The notes under the pieces: model-generated
The model's database searches: none
Told to the model about the DNA's origin: nothing
What the model saw: only the letters and a program-made list of their open reading frames with translations
Shown here: positions 7,089 to 14,099 of the stretch, piece after piece
Layout: the number at the start of each line of letters is the position of its first letter
Position numbering within the stretch: position 1 is the first letter of the stretch
Assembly: GCA_046302855.1 (NCBI GenBank)
Contig: JBKCHH010000006.1
Span: 1-16,287, forward strand
Source: JBKCHH01 sp046302855
GTDB taxonomy: Bacteria; Pseudomonadota; Alphaproteobacteria; Rickettsiales; UBA8987
Direction of reading: 5' to 3'
Length of the DNA: 16,287 nucleotides
Made by a program: the position numbers and the translations under genes

Positions 7089-8029
7089 ACAGCCAAAAAG
7101 CAGCTCATAAACCAGTTCTGCTAAAAGAAGTACTAGAGTTCTTAAACGCGAAAAAGGGCGAAGTTATAATAGACGCTACCTTTGGCAGTGGCGGACATAG
7201 TGAGGCTATTTTGCAAACCTCCAAAGCTAATGTTATTGCCCTTGATAGAGACGCTTCCACTAAAAAATACTTCGATAAACTCTTAACAAAATTCCCCGGT
7301 AGAATTAGCTACTTAAACGGCAATTTTTCTGAAATTAAAGATTTGGTTGAAGTGTTGGTGGATGGGGTTTTAATGGATATTGGCGTTTCTTCTATGCAGT
7401 TAGATGAGGCAGAGCGGGGCTTTTCTTTTACAAAGCAGGCAAGGCTAGATATGCGGATGAATCAAAACCAGCCCCTAACAGCTGAAACAATAATAAATTC
7501 TTACAGTGAAAAAGATTTAGCCGATGCTATTTTTATCTATGGCGATGAAAAAAAATCCAGAATAATTGCCAAAAAAATTGTTGAGGCAAGGCGGGCAAAA
7601 AAAATTGAATCAACTACGGAACTGGCGGATATTATAAAAAAAGCGGTTGGTAGCTATAATGATTCCATCCACCCCGCCACCCGCACCTTTCAAGCCATTA
7701 GAATTTTAGTAAATAATGAGCTAGAAGAACTAAAACTGGCTTTAGAAAATGCCGTTTCTGTGCTAAAAAATGGCGGAAAACTGCTGGTTATAACCTTTCA
7801 TTCTGGCGAGGATGAAATTGTAAAAAAATATTTTAATTCTTTAACAAAGGTGGTGTCTAGCTCTAGGTATGACCCTTTCGTTAATAATTCCTTAACCAAA
7901 ATAGACAATAACTTCATTAACTTAACTAAAAAAGTTGTAGTGGCTAGTGAAGATGAAATAAAAGAAAACCCAAGGGCAAGAAGTGCCAAACTTAGGGTAA
8001 TTCAAAAAATTAATGGAGGAAAAGAATAG
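7085..8029 (+). CDS. rsmH: 16S rRNA (cytosine-1402 N4)-methyltransferase RsmH
   Basis: RsmH (formerly MraW) uses S-adenosylmethionine to methylate N4 of C1402 in the ribosomal decoding centre. The 314 residues show the SAM-binding motif DATFGSGGHS (30-39), the acidic DRD after the next strand, LMDIGVSSMQLDEAERGFSF (96-115), LDMRM (121-125), HPATRTFQAIRI (196-207) and ITFHSGEDEIVK (236-247). The last motif is usually HSLED, so Gly replaces Leu; this is unlikely to abolish activity. GGGGGA in the end of mraZ lies 8 bases before the ATG and fits a ribosome binding site, with a 4-base overlap. Near the 3' end a strong GGAGG (8015-8019) lies inside the gene just before its stop. A palindromic element separates rsmH from ftsL. 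Confidence 0.96.
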   Translation: MNSQKAAHKPVLLKEVLEFLNAKKGEVIIDATFGSGGHSEAILQTSKANVIALDRDASTKKYFDKLLTKFPGRISYLNGNFSEIKDLVEVLVDGVLMDIGVSSMQLDEAERGFSFTKQARLDMRMNQNQPLTAETIINSYSEKDLADAIFIYGDEKKSRIIAKKIVEARRAKKIESTTELADIIKKAVGSYNDSIHPATRTFQAIRILVNNELEELKLALENAVSVLKNGGKLLVITFHSGEDEIVKKYFNSLTKVVSSSRYDPFVNNSLTKIDNNFINLTKKVVVASEDEIKENPRARSAKLRVIQKINGGKE

Positions 8030-8063
8030 ATTTATGATACCAATTTCCGTAATAAGCACATAT

Positions 8064-8210
8064 CGTCATTGCGATGAGCGAAGCGAAGAAGCAATCCATA
8101 AACAAGGTAGAACTTGGTTTTCAAAATGTTTGTTGCAAGAAATGCCATTGTTGTGGATTGCCGCGTCGTCCGCTTTCGCTAACGCTTCAGCGAGACTCCT
8201 CGCAATGACG
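8064..8210. repeat. Palindromic repeat element, copy 2, between rsmH and ftsL
   Basis: The ends are a perfect 11-base inverted repeat, CGTCATTGCGA (8064-8074) and TCGCAATGACG (8200-8210). Internal complementary blocks are AAGCAATCCA on the left and TGGATTGCC on the right, plus GAGCGAAGCG against CGCTTCAGCG. The layout matches copy 1 and shares GGATTGC and CTCCTCGCAATGAC with it. The element lies inside the division gene cluster without stopping the downstream reading frames. A frame with start codons at 8013 and 8034 stays open through the whole element to a stop at 8238-8240, seven bases before ftsL; the peptide (containing HCDERSEEAI) is repeat-derived, so I do not call it a gene. Confidence 0.9.
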
Positions 8211-8247
8211 CCTTTCCTTATTTATAATTTTAAAAATTAGAACTAAT

Positions 8248-8565
8248 ATGAAAAACTTTTTAATAATTTTAACTATAATAATTTCTAGCTTTACCTTTAC
8301 CATCTATAAGGTAGAGCAAAGGGTTAAGGGCATTATGCAAGAAATAAAAATAGTAAAAACTGAAATTAAAAAAGATTCAGAAGAAATTAGAGTGCTAAAG
8401 GCAGAATATGCCTACCTTTCGCAACCCAAACGCATTGAAGTAATTGCCAAAAACTATCTAAAAATGGATTCCCTAAAGGATGAAGATATAAGAACCATCA
8501 AAGGCCTACCCAAAAGAAAATCTTACTATGCCGAAGCTAGTGTTGTGGAAGGGGTTAGGAATTGA
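8248..8565 (+). CDS. ftsL: Cell division protein FtsL
   Basis: FtsL is a small single-pass protein of the divisome that forms a complex with FtsB and FtsQ and helps activate FtsWI septal peptidoglycan synthesis. The 105 residues have a very short cytoplasmic tail, one transmembrane helix at about 4-20, a Lys/Glu-rich segment likely to be coiled coil at about 22-55, and the alphaproteobacterial pattern LKAEYAYLSQPKRIEVIAKNYLKM at about 50-73. Identification also rests on its place two genes after mraZ. No Shine-Dalgarno sequence precedes the ATG. ftsI, which normally follows, is missing here; the next plus-strand gene is a phage-type DUF5131 protein. Confidence 0.88.
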   Translation: MKNFLIILTIIISSFTFTIYKVEQRVKGIMQEIKIVKTEIKKDSEEIRVLKAEYAYLSQPKRIEVIAKNYLKMDSLKDEDIRTIKGLPKRKSYYAEASVVEGVRN

Positions 8566-8703
8566 GAGAAGTTTTTAATTTACCTACTTCCGCATTTTTA
8601 AATTCCGTAGAATAATAATTTTCATCTTATTATTAACGCTATGCAGAATTTTATAAATTTTTTTCAGCAGACTTTCAAATTTTGTTATGCTATTTTCGTT
8701 TTC

Positions 8704-9459
8704 ATGGCAAAGAAATCTAATATTGAGTGGACTCAGTTCACTTGGAACCCAACAACTGGTTGCACAAAAATTTCGCCTGGGTGCAAAAATTGTTATGCCG
8801 AAACTATGGCAAATCGCCTGCAGGCAATGAAAGCAAAAGGCTATGAATATGGCTTTAAACTTACTCTTCAGCCAAGCCGTTTGAATGCTCCACTTAATCG
8901 CAAACAGCCAACAACTTATTTTGTAAATTCAATGAGTGATTTATTTCACGAAGAAATTCCATTTGATTATTTAGATAAGGTTTTTGATGTAATTCGCCAA
9001 ACGCCACAGCACATATATCAAATTTTAACTAAACGCCCAGAGCAAATGGCAAGGTATTTTGAAACGAGAAAAGTGCCTGAAAATGCTTGGCTTGGAGTTT
9101 CAGTTGAAGATAAAAAATACGGCTTACCACGCATTGAAATTTTACAAAAAATCACTGCAAAAACTAGGTTTTTATCTGTTGAGCCACTGCTTGAAGATTT
9201 GAGAGATTTTAATTTAAGCAATATCCACTGGGTAATTGTTGGTGGTGAATCTGGTGTAAAAGCTAGACCCATGAAAGAAAGCTGGGTAGAAAATATAGAA
9301 AAACAATGCCGTTTATATGGTAGCCAGTTTTTCTTTAAACAATGGGGAACTTGGGGTGTAGATGGGGTAAAACGCTCAAAATCTGCTAACGGCAGAAATT
9401 TTATGGGCAAGGTTTGGGAAGAAATTCCAAAACAGCAGGCGGAGCTTTGTTTGGTATAG
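8704..9459 (+). CDS. DUF5131 (phage Gp37/Gp68-like) three-cysteine protein
   Basis: The 251-residue protein belongs to the phage Gp37/Gp68 family (DUF5131), found in phages, plasmids and genomic islands, with no established biochemical role that I know of. The N-terminus NIEWTQFTWNPTTGC followed by TKISPGCKNCYAE is the family hallmark. Cys20, Cys27 and Cys30 (C-x6-C-x2-C) look like an iron-sulfur ligand set similar to radical-SAM enzymes, followed by conserved blocks NSMSDLFHE, QILTKRPEQM, WLGVSVE, LSVEPLLEDL, VIVGGESG and FFKQWGTWG. I chose the ATG at 8704 because family members begin MxKxSxIEWT; an upstream in-frame ATG at 8641 adds 21 residues unlike the family. In many genomes a partner gene (TcmP) is adjacent, but none is seen here. 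It sits where ftsI would be expected, suggesting acquisition. Confidence 0.88.
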   Translation: MAKKSNIEWTQFTWNPTTGCTKISPGCKNCYAETMANRLQAMKAKGYEYGFKLTLQPSRLNAPLNRKQPTTYFVNSMSDLFHEEIPFDYLDKVFDVIRQTPQHIYQILTKRPEQMARYFETRKVPENAWLGVSVEDKKYGLPRIEILQKITAKTRFLSVEPLLEDLRDFNLSNIHWVIVGGESGVKARPMKESWVENIEKQCRLYGSQFFFKQWGTWGVDGVKRSKSANGRNFMGKVWEEIPKQQAELCLV

Positions 9460-9531
9460 TAGAATTCTTTTATAAACCAAGCCATTTCTAAAAATAAAAC
9501 CTTTGGGAAATGCCCGCCCACATTTATTCTA

Positions 9532-10050
9532 TTATGCCTGAAAATCCATTTTTAGTTGTTTTTCTGAATTTGGTATGGGAAGGTCTTGTATTAATGTGGA
9601 TTCGATTTTAAACTGTTTTGATTTTTTATGTAAATTCTCATCATTTGTATAGATAATTTCTGCCTTATTAGTAATAGCTATTGCTAATATTTGGCGATCA
9701 AACTTCAATTTCGCATTACTTTCATTTTTTGTTCTAGGGGCTGGATCTTTTCTTGCAAGCTCTGCAAGTTCAATAGCTGATTTAAGATCAAAATTTAATA
9801 AAACAAAATTTTTATTTTTTGTTATTTTATCTAATAATTCCTGAGTATCACTATTTGATTTAATTAAAATTTCAGATAAGGCAGGCGTAGGTATACCTAT
9901 TTTAGTTTTATTTTTACTTAATTCAGATATTAAACCGTTAATTCTTTCCTTAAATAGATCAACCACCTCTTCAGTACCAAGTTTTCTAGGGGGATTGGAT
10001 TTTTCAGAAAAAATTGCCAACAAATAGGAACTATCTAATACTACCATCAT
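9532..10050 (-). CDS. PIN-domain protein, putative ribonuclease
   Basis: The 172 residues fit a PIN domain, the metal-dependent RNase fold used by VapC-type toxins. The four acidic positions can be placed: Asp6 (VVLDSSYLL), Glu60 (ALSEIL), Asp118 (KFDRQILAIAI) and Asp137 (IIYTNDENL). The spacing suits a PIN fold with an insertion between the first two, making it longer than typical VapC toxins of about 130 residues. The start overlaps the stop of the 243-residue gene by four bases (ATGA, 10047-10050), so translation is likely coupled. Toxin activity is inference: no VapB-like small antitoxin is present, and the partner is much larger. It converges on the DUF5131 gene with 72 bases between them. 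Confidence 0.8.
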   Translation of the reverse strand: MMVVLDSSYLLAIFSEKSNPPRKLGTEEVVDLFKERINGLISELSKNKTKIGIPTPALSEILIKSNSDTQELLDKITKNKNFVLLNFDLKSAIELAELARKDPAPRTKNESNAKLKFDRQILAIAITNKAEIIYTNDENLHKKSKQFKIESTLIQDLPIPNSEKQLKMDFQA

Positions 10051-10778
10051 TCAGACCTTTCATCCTCCAATTCTTTATATGGGTTTTTTTCTTTGTACCA
10101 ATCTAGTCTCTCTTTTGACTTCACATCTTTAATCGTATCATATAAAGACTTATCTTCTAAAGGGGTATGATGTAGTATTTTATAATCCTTAGCACTCCAT
10201 TTTCCCTCATTATCTCGATAAAACTTTACTAAACATTTGAATCTAATTAACTGATGCTCATACTGATACTGCAACAGATCTTTAGCTACACTAGTTGTAC
10301 ATTCAGCATTGATTACTGAATCATCCTCTTTTAAAATCCTTATATGCTTGGTATCATCTTTACCTGTGTTGCCAATAATATAGCCATCAATTTCTGCTTC
10401 ATCATTTACAGCCCCAACAAACCCATTACTATGAACTTTTGCCCCTTTAAATTCTATAACCTTTTGAATATTATCATTCCCTGCATTAGTTTTAGTTACT
10501 CTTCCAATATAGCCGTAAGTATTAAACTTTTTAAGAAACTTATTTACTGAATCAATATTTTTTGGGTTATTTTTAAACTTATCAATAGACTTTAGAACAT
10601 TTGGTTCAAATTCTTCTTCAACCTTTATGACAATTGAAGCAGAGCCGTGTGTTATAGCTTTAAAATGTACATTTTTTGGATTTTCAAGTGCATTTTTTAG
10701 AGAAGCTATGGCTTCATAAAATAGATCTAATGGTAAATTTTCTGGGGTAAATTTTTCTATAACAAAACGATATTCCAT
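10047..10778 (-). CDS. Conserved hypothetical protein paired with a PIN-domain gene
   Basis: This 243-residue soluble protein has no signal peptide or membrane helix. The N-terminal 60 residues (MEYRFVIEKFTPENLPLDLFYEAIASLKNAL, in two parts: a strand then a helix, then VHFKAITHGSASIVIKV) look like an alpha/beta unit. The middle (about 85-185) is rich in predicted strands, with GYIGRV, VIEFKG and DGYIIG, and ends in FKCLVKFYRDNEGKW, resembling a small beta-barrel. I recall similar proteins, with an N-terminal RFVI-x-x-(F/Y)TP-x-(T/N)-(L/I)P and glycine-rich middle, encoded beside PIN proteins in other bacteria, but cannot confirm a named family. The overlap with the PIN gene suggests it could act as a cognate inhibitor or RNA-targeting partner. 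This is inference. No ribosome binding site is evident. Confidence 0.72.
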   Translation of the reverse strand: MEYRFVIEKFTPENLPLDLFYEAIASLKNALENPKNVHFKAITHGSASIVIKVEEEFEPNVLKSIDKFKNNPKNIDSVNKFLKKFNTYGYIGRVTKTNAGNDNIQKVIEFKGAKVHSNGFVGAVNDEAEIDGYIIGNTGKDDTKHIRILKEDDSVINAECTTSVAKDLLQYQYEHQLIRFKCLVKFYRDNEGKWSAKDYKILHHTPLEDKSLYDTIKDVKSKERLDWYKEKNPYKELEDERSE

Positions 10779-10800
10779 AACTTTTTATTTAAGCTATTAA

Positions 10801-10839
10801 TATCAGAAAGTATATAATATCTGATAATTTATACCGCAA
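10801..10839 (-). promoter_or_regulatory. Candidate promoter with flanking inverted repeat for the PIN pair
   Basis: Upstream of the 243-residue gene is an inverted repeat TATCAG (10801-10806) and CTGATA (10821-10826). Between the arms, on the minus strand, lies TATACT (complement of 10809-10814), a good -10 box. A weak -35, TTGCGG (complement of 10834-10839), lies 19 bases upstream of it. An operator straddling the -10 would suit an autoregulated toxin-antitoxin-like pair. AT-richness makes chance matches likely. Confidence 0.35.
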
Positions 10840-11070
10840 TATAAAAAAGTAATTTATAAATGTCTAGATTGTAATTTTTATAATGAAAAATAAACTGGTG
10901 GCGTAAGAAACTAGCTAAGTCCCTGAGAATAGGGAAAAATAAAGGGAAAGTTCAAATTATAGCATCATGTTTTAGTATGGTTCTTAACAAAACAAAATTA
11001 ACTACTAGACTTCTTTCATAATCTAATCCTTTACTAAAATAAAATCTTTGAGAGATGCTTAGTCTAAACT

Positions 11071-11099
11071 GCCCCAAATTTGCTTCGCAAATTTGGGGC
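11071..11099. repeat. Perfect 13-base stem palindrome with TTC loop
   Basis: GCCCCAAATTTGC, a three-base TTC loop and GCAAATTTGGGGC form a perfect hairpin on either strand. Neither side has a clear run of T after the stem, so it is not a standard intrinsic terminator, though it could still act as a transcript end for the fliG message, 173 bases beyond its stop. It is probably another small palindromic repeat; no second copy is seen in the window. Confidence 0.75.
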
Positions 11100-11171
11100 G
11101 GGCATATAATTTTTCTTCAAAAAATTAAATAGTAAAAATTATTCAAAAATACTTTTAAATCAGGTTATGAA

Positions 11172-11232
11172 ATCCAAGCTCTGCCTTGTTTATGGATTGC
11201 CGCGTCGGGCAAAGCCCTCCTCAGCTCATGAC
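11172..11232. repeat. Decayed partial copy of the palindromic repeat element
   Basis: The stretch CTGCCTTGTTTATGGATTGC corresponds to the right half of copy 1 (CTGCCTTGCTTATGGATTGC, 1238-1257), and GCCGCGTCG to copy 2. The right end reads CTCCTCAGCTCATGACT, where the other copies have CTCCTCGCAATGAC, so the terminal repeat is damaged, and no left half is recognisable. It also contains a GGGC/GCCC mini-hairpin. Confidence 0.7.
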
Positions 11233-11271
11233 TGCTTTCCTTGATCTGTCAGTTTATAAATAAAAATAAGC

Positions 11272-12273
11272 CTACATAATCATCTGGTCGGCTTCTGTGC
11301 CATCTGGGATGGTTATTTGGCGTTTTTCAGCTAGGTCTTTGGTGATTTTAACAATTTTCATTTGAGCCTCATCAACCTCTTTCAAGCGGATTGGACCTTT
11401 TGCCTCCATTTCTTCTTTTAGTATCTTAGATGCCCTTTCAGACATATTGGTAAAGAAAAACTGCCTCATTTCTTCGCTACTACCTTTTAGGGCGATTGTT
11501 AGCATTTCATTATCACAACCTTTGATAACAATTTGGATGGAATGGGCATCCAGTTTAAGCAGATCATCAAAGGTAAACATAAGGCTTTTGATGCGTTCAG
11601 CAGATTCCTTATCAATCGATTCTAACCTTTCGAAGAATTTTTGTTCTGTTGCCCTATCAAAATTATTAAAGATTTCAGACATAATTTCGTAAGTATCCAC
11701 CTTTTTGGTTAGGAACAGGTTTGCCATAAATTCATTTTTTAGGGTATTTTCAATGTCTGATAAAACCTCTTTTTTCACAGGCTCTATGGTTAACATTCTT
11801 TGCACCACATCGAATGATAAATCTTCTGGAAGAATACCTAAAATTTTTGCCACTTTTGAAGATTTCATTTTAGACAAAATAAGGGCAATGGTTTGCGGAT
11901 ATTCGCTAACTAAGAAAGAGGCAAGCATTTCTTCATTCACATTGTTTAGCTTATCCCAAATATCTTTGCCGGTTGGGCCATAGATATCGTTTAACACCTC
12001 ATCAGTTGCCTCTTGCCCTAAAATTTGACCAAGCAGATTTTTAGTATTGGCAAGGTTGCCTTCTACTGCGTTAGATCCAGTCATTAAAACATTGAACTCT
12101 TCCATTACCTTTTCTACTACTTCTGATTCTACGGAACCAAGGCTTACCATAGATTTGGAGATTTCTTTTATCTCATCTTCATCCATCATGCCAAACATTT
12201 TTACAGATACATCTCGCTCAATAGCCATTAGTAGAATTGCTACCTTGTCTGTGCCATTTATTTTCTTTTCCAT
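11272..12273 (-). CDS. fliG: Flagellar motor switch protein FliG
   Basis: FliG sits on the cytoplasmic face of the flagellar MS ring and transmits torque from the MotAB stators. The 333 residues show all three parts: the N-terminal FliF-binding domain (about 5-105), the middle domain with the EHPQ-like motif as EYPQ (124-127), and the C-terminal torque domain with MFTFDDL (232-238), ALKG (261-264) and MSERASKILKEEME (277-290). The charged residues of the torque helix (Arg280, Glu287, Glu288, standing where E. coli has Arg281, Asp288, Asp289) are kept, suggesting a working motor. It starts 15 bases after fliF, with AGAGG properly spaced before the ATG, so the two form an operon. No fliH or fliN follows. 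Confidence 0.96.
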   Translation of the reverse strand: MEKKINGTDKVAILLMAIERDVSVKMFGMMDEDEIKEISKSMVSLGSVESEVVEKVMEEFNVLMTGSNAVEGNLANTKNLLGQILGQEATDEVLNDIYGPTGKDIWDKLNNVNEEMLASFLVSEYPQTIALILSKMKSSKVAKILGILPEDLSFDVVQRMLTIEPVKKEVLSDIENTLKNEFMANLFLTKKVDTYEIMSEIFNNFDRATEQKFFERLESIDKESAERIKSLMFTFDDLLKLDAHSIQIVIKGCDNEMLTIALKGSSEEMRQFFFTNMSERASKILKEEMEAKGPIRLKEVDEAQMKIVKITKDLAEKRQITIPDGTEADQMIM

Positions 12274-12288
12274 ATAACCTCTTATAGA

Positions 12289-13881
12289 TTAACTTTTTTG
12301 CATCATCCATTTACGCATAATTTGAACTGCTTTTTCTGGATTAGCACTAATTAATTGGCTTACCTTAGTAGCATTTTCGTTTTCAGTTTTAATGTTAAGA
12401 TCTTTTAGAGAGGTTTCAATCTCATCTTCTTCAGTATCGGCGGTTTCAAACACGCTTTCATCCACCAGAGATTTTGGCGAGTTGAGAGTTTTTTGAATAA
12501 TTGGCCTTATCAAGAAGATAATAACTAAAGTTACCACCAATCCTAACACTATGGTTTTTATTACGCCACTGAAATCACGCAATATGGTTTCAATTAGGCT
12601 TTCTTTAGGAAGTAGCTGGTTATTATTTCTTTCAAAACGCATATTTACTACTGTTACAGAATCACCCCTTTTTTCATTATAGCCAATAGCAGTTTTTACT
12701 ATTTGGGTTAAGGTGTTGATTTCTTCTTCTGGGCGTGGCTTATAGGTAATAACCTCTCTACCCTGCTCATCTGTACCCTTTTCGTACTTGCCATCTACCA
12801 GCACGGCAACTGATACTTTTTCTATTTTACCAACTTCAGAAATTTTATTAGTTACCACCTTAGAAATTTCAAAGTTTCTGATTTCATCTGCCTTTTCGTT
12901 TGTTGAAAGAGAGCCTGAATTAGCAGTAGAGCCAGCAGAATTTGGAATGTTGTTTTCAACTGATACATTATCCACATTGCCATCTTTAGATTTAGAATTT
13001 TCATTTGAGGTCTGCACCGACCTTGCCACTTGCGATTCTGGATCATACTGTTCAGATACTACACTTATTTTATCGAAATCAATTTCAGCCGTTACTTCGG
13101 CACGAACGGCATCTTGCCCCACTACCTCTGTTAATAACTGCTCGATTCTATCTTTCATTTTGGTTTCAGTGGCTACCCTATATTCAAGCACACCTTCTGC
13201 ATCCACGCCAGATTCATTAGTAGAATTTGCCCTGCTTTTATTTAACAGCAAGCCCTTACTATCTATTAAGGTTACATTTTCTGCCTTTAACCCTTCAACG
13301 GCGGAAGAAACTAGGTGAACTATAGCCTGAACCTCTTTTTTCTCTAAGGTTTTGCTACTGTGCAGGGTTAGAATAACCGAAGCGGTTGGTTCCGACTTGC
13401 TTCTTTTAAACACTTCTTTTTGTGGCACTACCAAATGCACCCTTGCTTTTTTGATGGAGGAAATTGAGCTAATTGTTCTAGAAAGTTCACCCTCTAAGGC
13501 TCTTAGCAGGTTTACATTTAATACAAAATTAGAGGTGCCAACGGCAGATTCCTTATCAAAAATTTCATACCCCACTAAATTACTTTTGTTCGGCAAACCC
13601 TTTTGGGCAAGATTCATTCTAAGACGCAGAACATTGGAGCTTGGCACCATTATTTGCGTTCCCTCCTTATTAATTTTATACTCAACCGCCATTGAGTTTA
13701 GTTCATTTACAATGCTGTTTAAATCTTCACTATCTAAATTAGCGTATAAAGAAGTATAGGTGGGCTTAGTAATTTGCGTAGAAAGAAGGGTTATAATTAT
13801 AACCAGAACCAACCCTGTTGCACCCAAAAATAAGTATTTGGAATAGTCTTTAAAAGAAAATTTTTTTACCGCTTCATTCAT
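12289..13881 (-). CDS. fliF: Flagellar MS-ring protein FliF
   Basis: FliF forms the MS ring in the inner membrane, the base on which the flagellar rotor and export gate assemble. The 530 residues have the full plan: a first transmembrane helix at about 16-35, a YscJ/FliF-type ring-building domain (about 40-215, with TSLYANLD and RALEGELSRTI), the FliF C-terminal domain interrupted by a Ser/Asn-rich low-complexity stretch near 295-335, a second transmembrane helix at about 436-457 and an acidic cytoplasmic tail. The last 27 residues (VSQLISANPEKAVQIMRKWM) match the FliG-binding helix, agreeing with fliG next door. No Shine-Dalgarno sequence precedes the ATG. The 218 bases upstream hold only AT-rich DNA with a short inverted repeat at 13993-14010. 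Confidence 0.95.
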   Translation of the reverse strand: MNEAVKKFSFKDYSKYLFLGATGLVLVIIITLLSTQITKPTYTSLYANLDSEDLNSIVNELNSMAVEYKINKEGTQIMVPSSNVLRLRMNLAQKGLPNKSNLVGYEIFDKESAVGTSNFVLNVNLLRALEGELSRTISSISSIKKARVHLVVPQKEVFKRSKSEPTASVILTLHSSKTLEKKEVQAIVHLVSSAVEGLKAENVTLIDSKGLLLNKSRANSTNESGVDAEGVLEYRVATETKMKDRIEQLLTEVVGQDAVRAEVTAEIDFDKISVVSEQYDPESQVARSVQTSNENSKSKDGNVDNVSVENNIPNSAGSTANSGSLSTNEKADEIRNFEISKVVTNKISEVGKIEKVSVAVLVDGKYEKGTDEQGREVITYKPRPEEEINTLTQIVKTAIGYNEKRGDSVTVVNMRFERNNNQLLPKESLIETILRDFSGVIKTIVLGLVVTLVIIFLIRPIIQKTLNSPKSLVDESVFETADTEEDEIETSLKDLNIKTENENATKVSQLISANPEKAVQIMRKWMMQKS

Positions 13882-13992
13882 AAATAATAATGTTTTTTAT
13901 TAAGGTTTTTCTATAACTTATTGAAACCAAACACTACCTGAGTTGGCGGATGTAGCTACTATATATAGTGAATAAAATAGTGAGTTCTACAA

Positions 13993-14010
13993 ATACTAGT
14001 AGATTAGTAT
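13993..14010 (-). promoter_or_regulatory. Inverted repeat in the fliF upstream region
   Basis: ATACTA (13993-13998) and TAGTAT (14005-14010) are separated by six bases. On the minus strand the right arm overlaps TATACT, a possible -10 box about 130 bases before fliF, without a convincing -35. A 12-base palindrome, ACTATATATAGT, lies nearer the gene. Either could be a regulator site for the flagellar operon, but AT-rich DNA yields such matches often. Confidence 0.25.
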
Positions 14011-14099
14011 AATGAAAAAACAAATTAGCAATAGACTTTTTTAGCAATTTTGAAAATTTTTATAAAAAATAGGTTTGACTTTTAAATTGTGGAAATTTT

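Larger units (their letters stand above)
10840..11271. other. Gene-free region between the PIN pair and fliG
   Basis: I find no coding region, tRNA or recognised structured RNA in these roughly 430 bases. They contain a short inverted repeat TCCCT/AGGGA (10920-10935), a perfect 13-base stem palindrome (11071-11099) and a decayed copy of the palindromic repeat element (11172-11232). All frames are broken by frequent stops. It looks like accumulated repeat debris at the edge of an accessory block, and it lies just where further flagellar genes such as fliN could follow fliG. Confidence 0.6.

Noticed and set aside
8013..8240. Reading frame of 75 codons overlapping the end of rsmH
   Set aside because: Nearly all of it is the palindromic repeat; peptides with HCDERSEEAI and LLAMT are typical translations of such elements. 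Reported as a possible coupling device, not as a gene.
8611..8634. Inverted repeat AATAATAA/TTATTATT after ftsL as a terminator
   Set aside because: The stem has only A-T pairs and no T-run follows; it is too weak to support a terminator.
8641..8703. Longer start for the DUF5131 gene
   Set aside because: The 21 extra residues are Phe-rich and unlike the family, whose members begin at the MAKKSNIEWT position.
9018..9521. Minus-strand frame of 167 codons opposite the DUF5131 gene
   Set aside because: It is antisense to a well-supported gene and shows no protein family features.
12788..13318. Plus-strand frame of 176 codons opposite fliF
   Set aside because: It is a shadow of the fliF frame, rich in Ser and Thr as expected for antisense of such coding sequence, with no family match.
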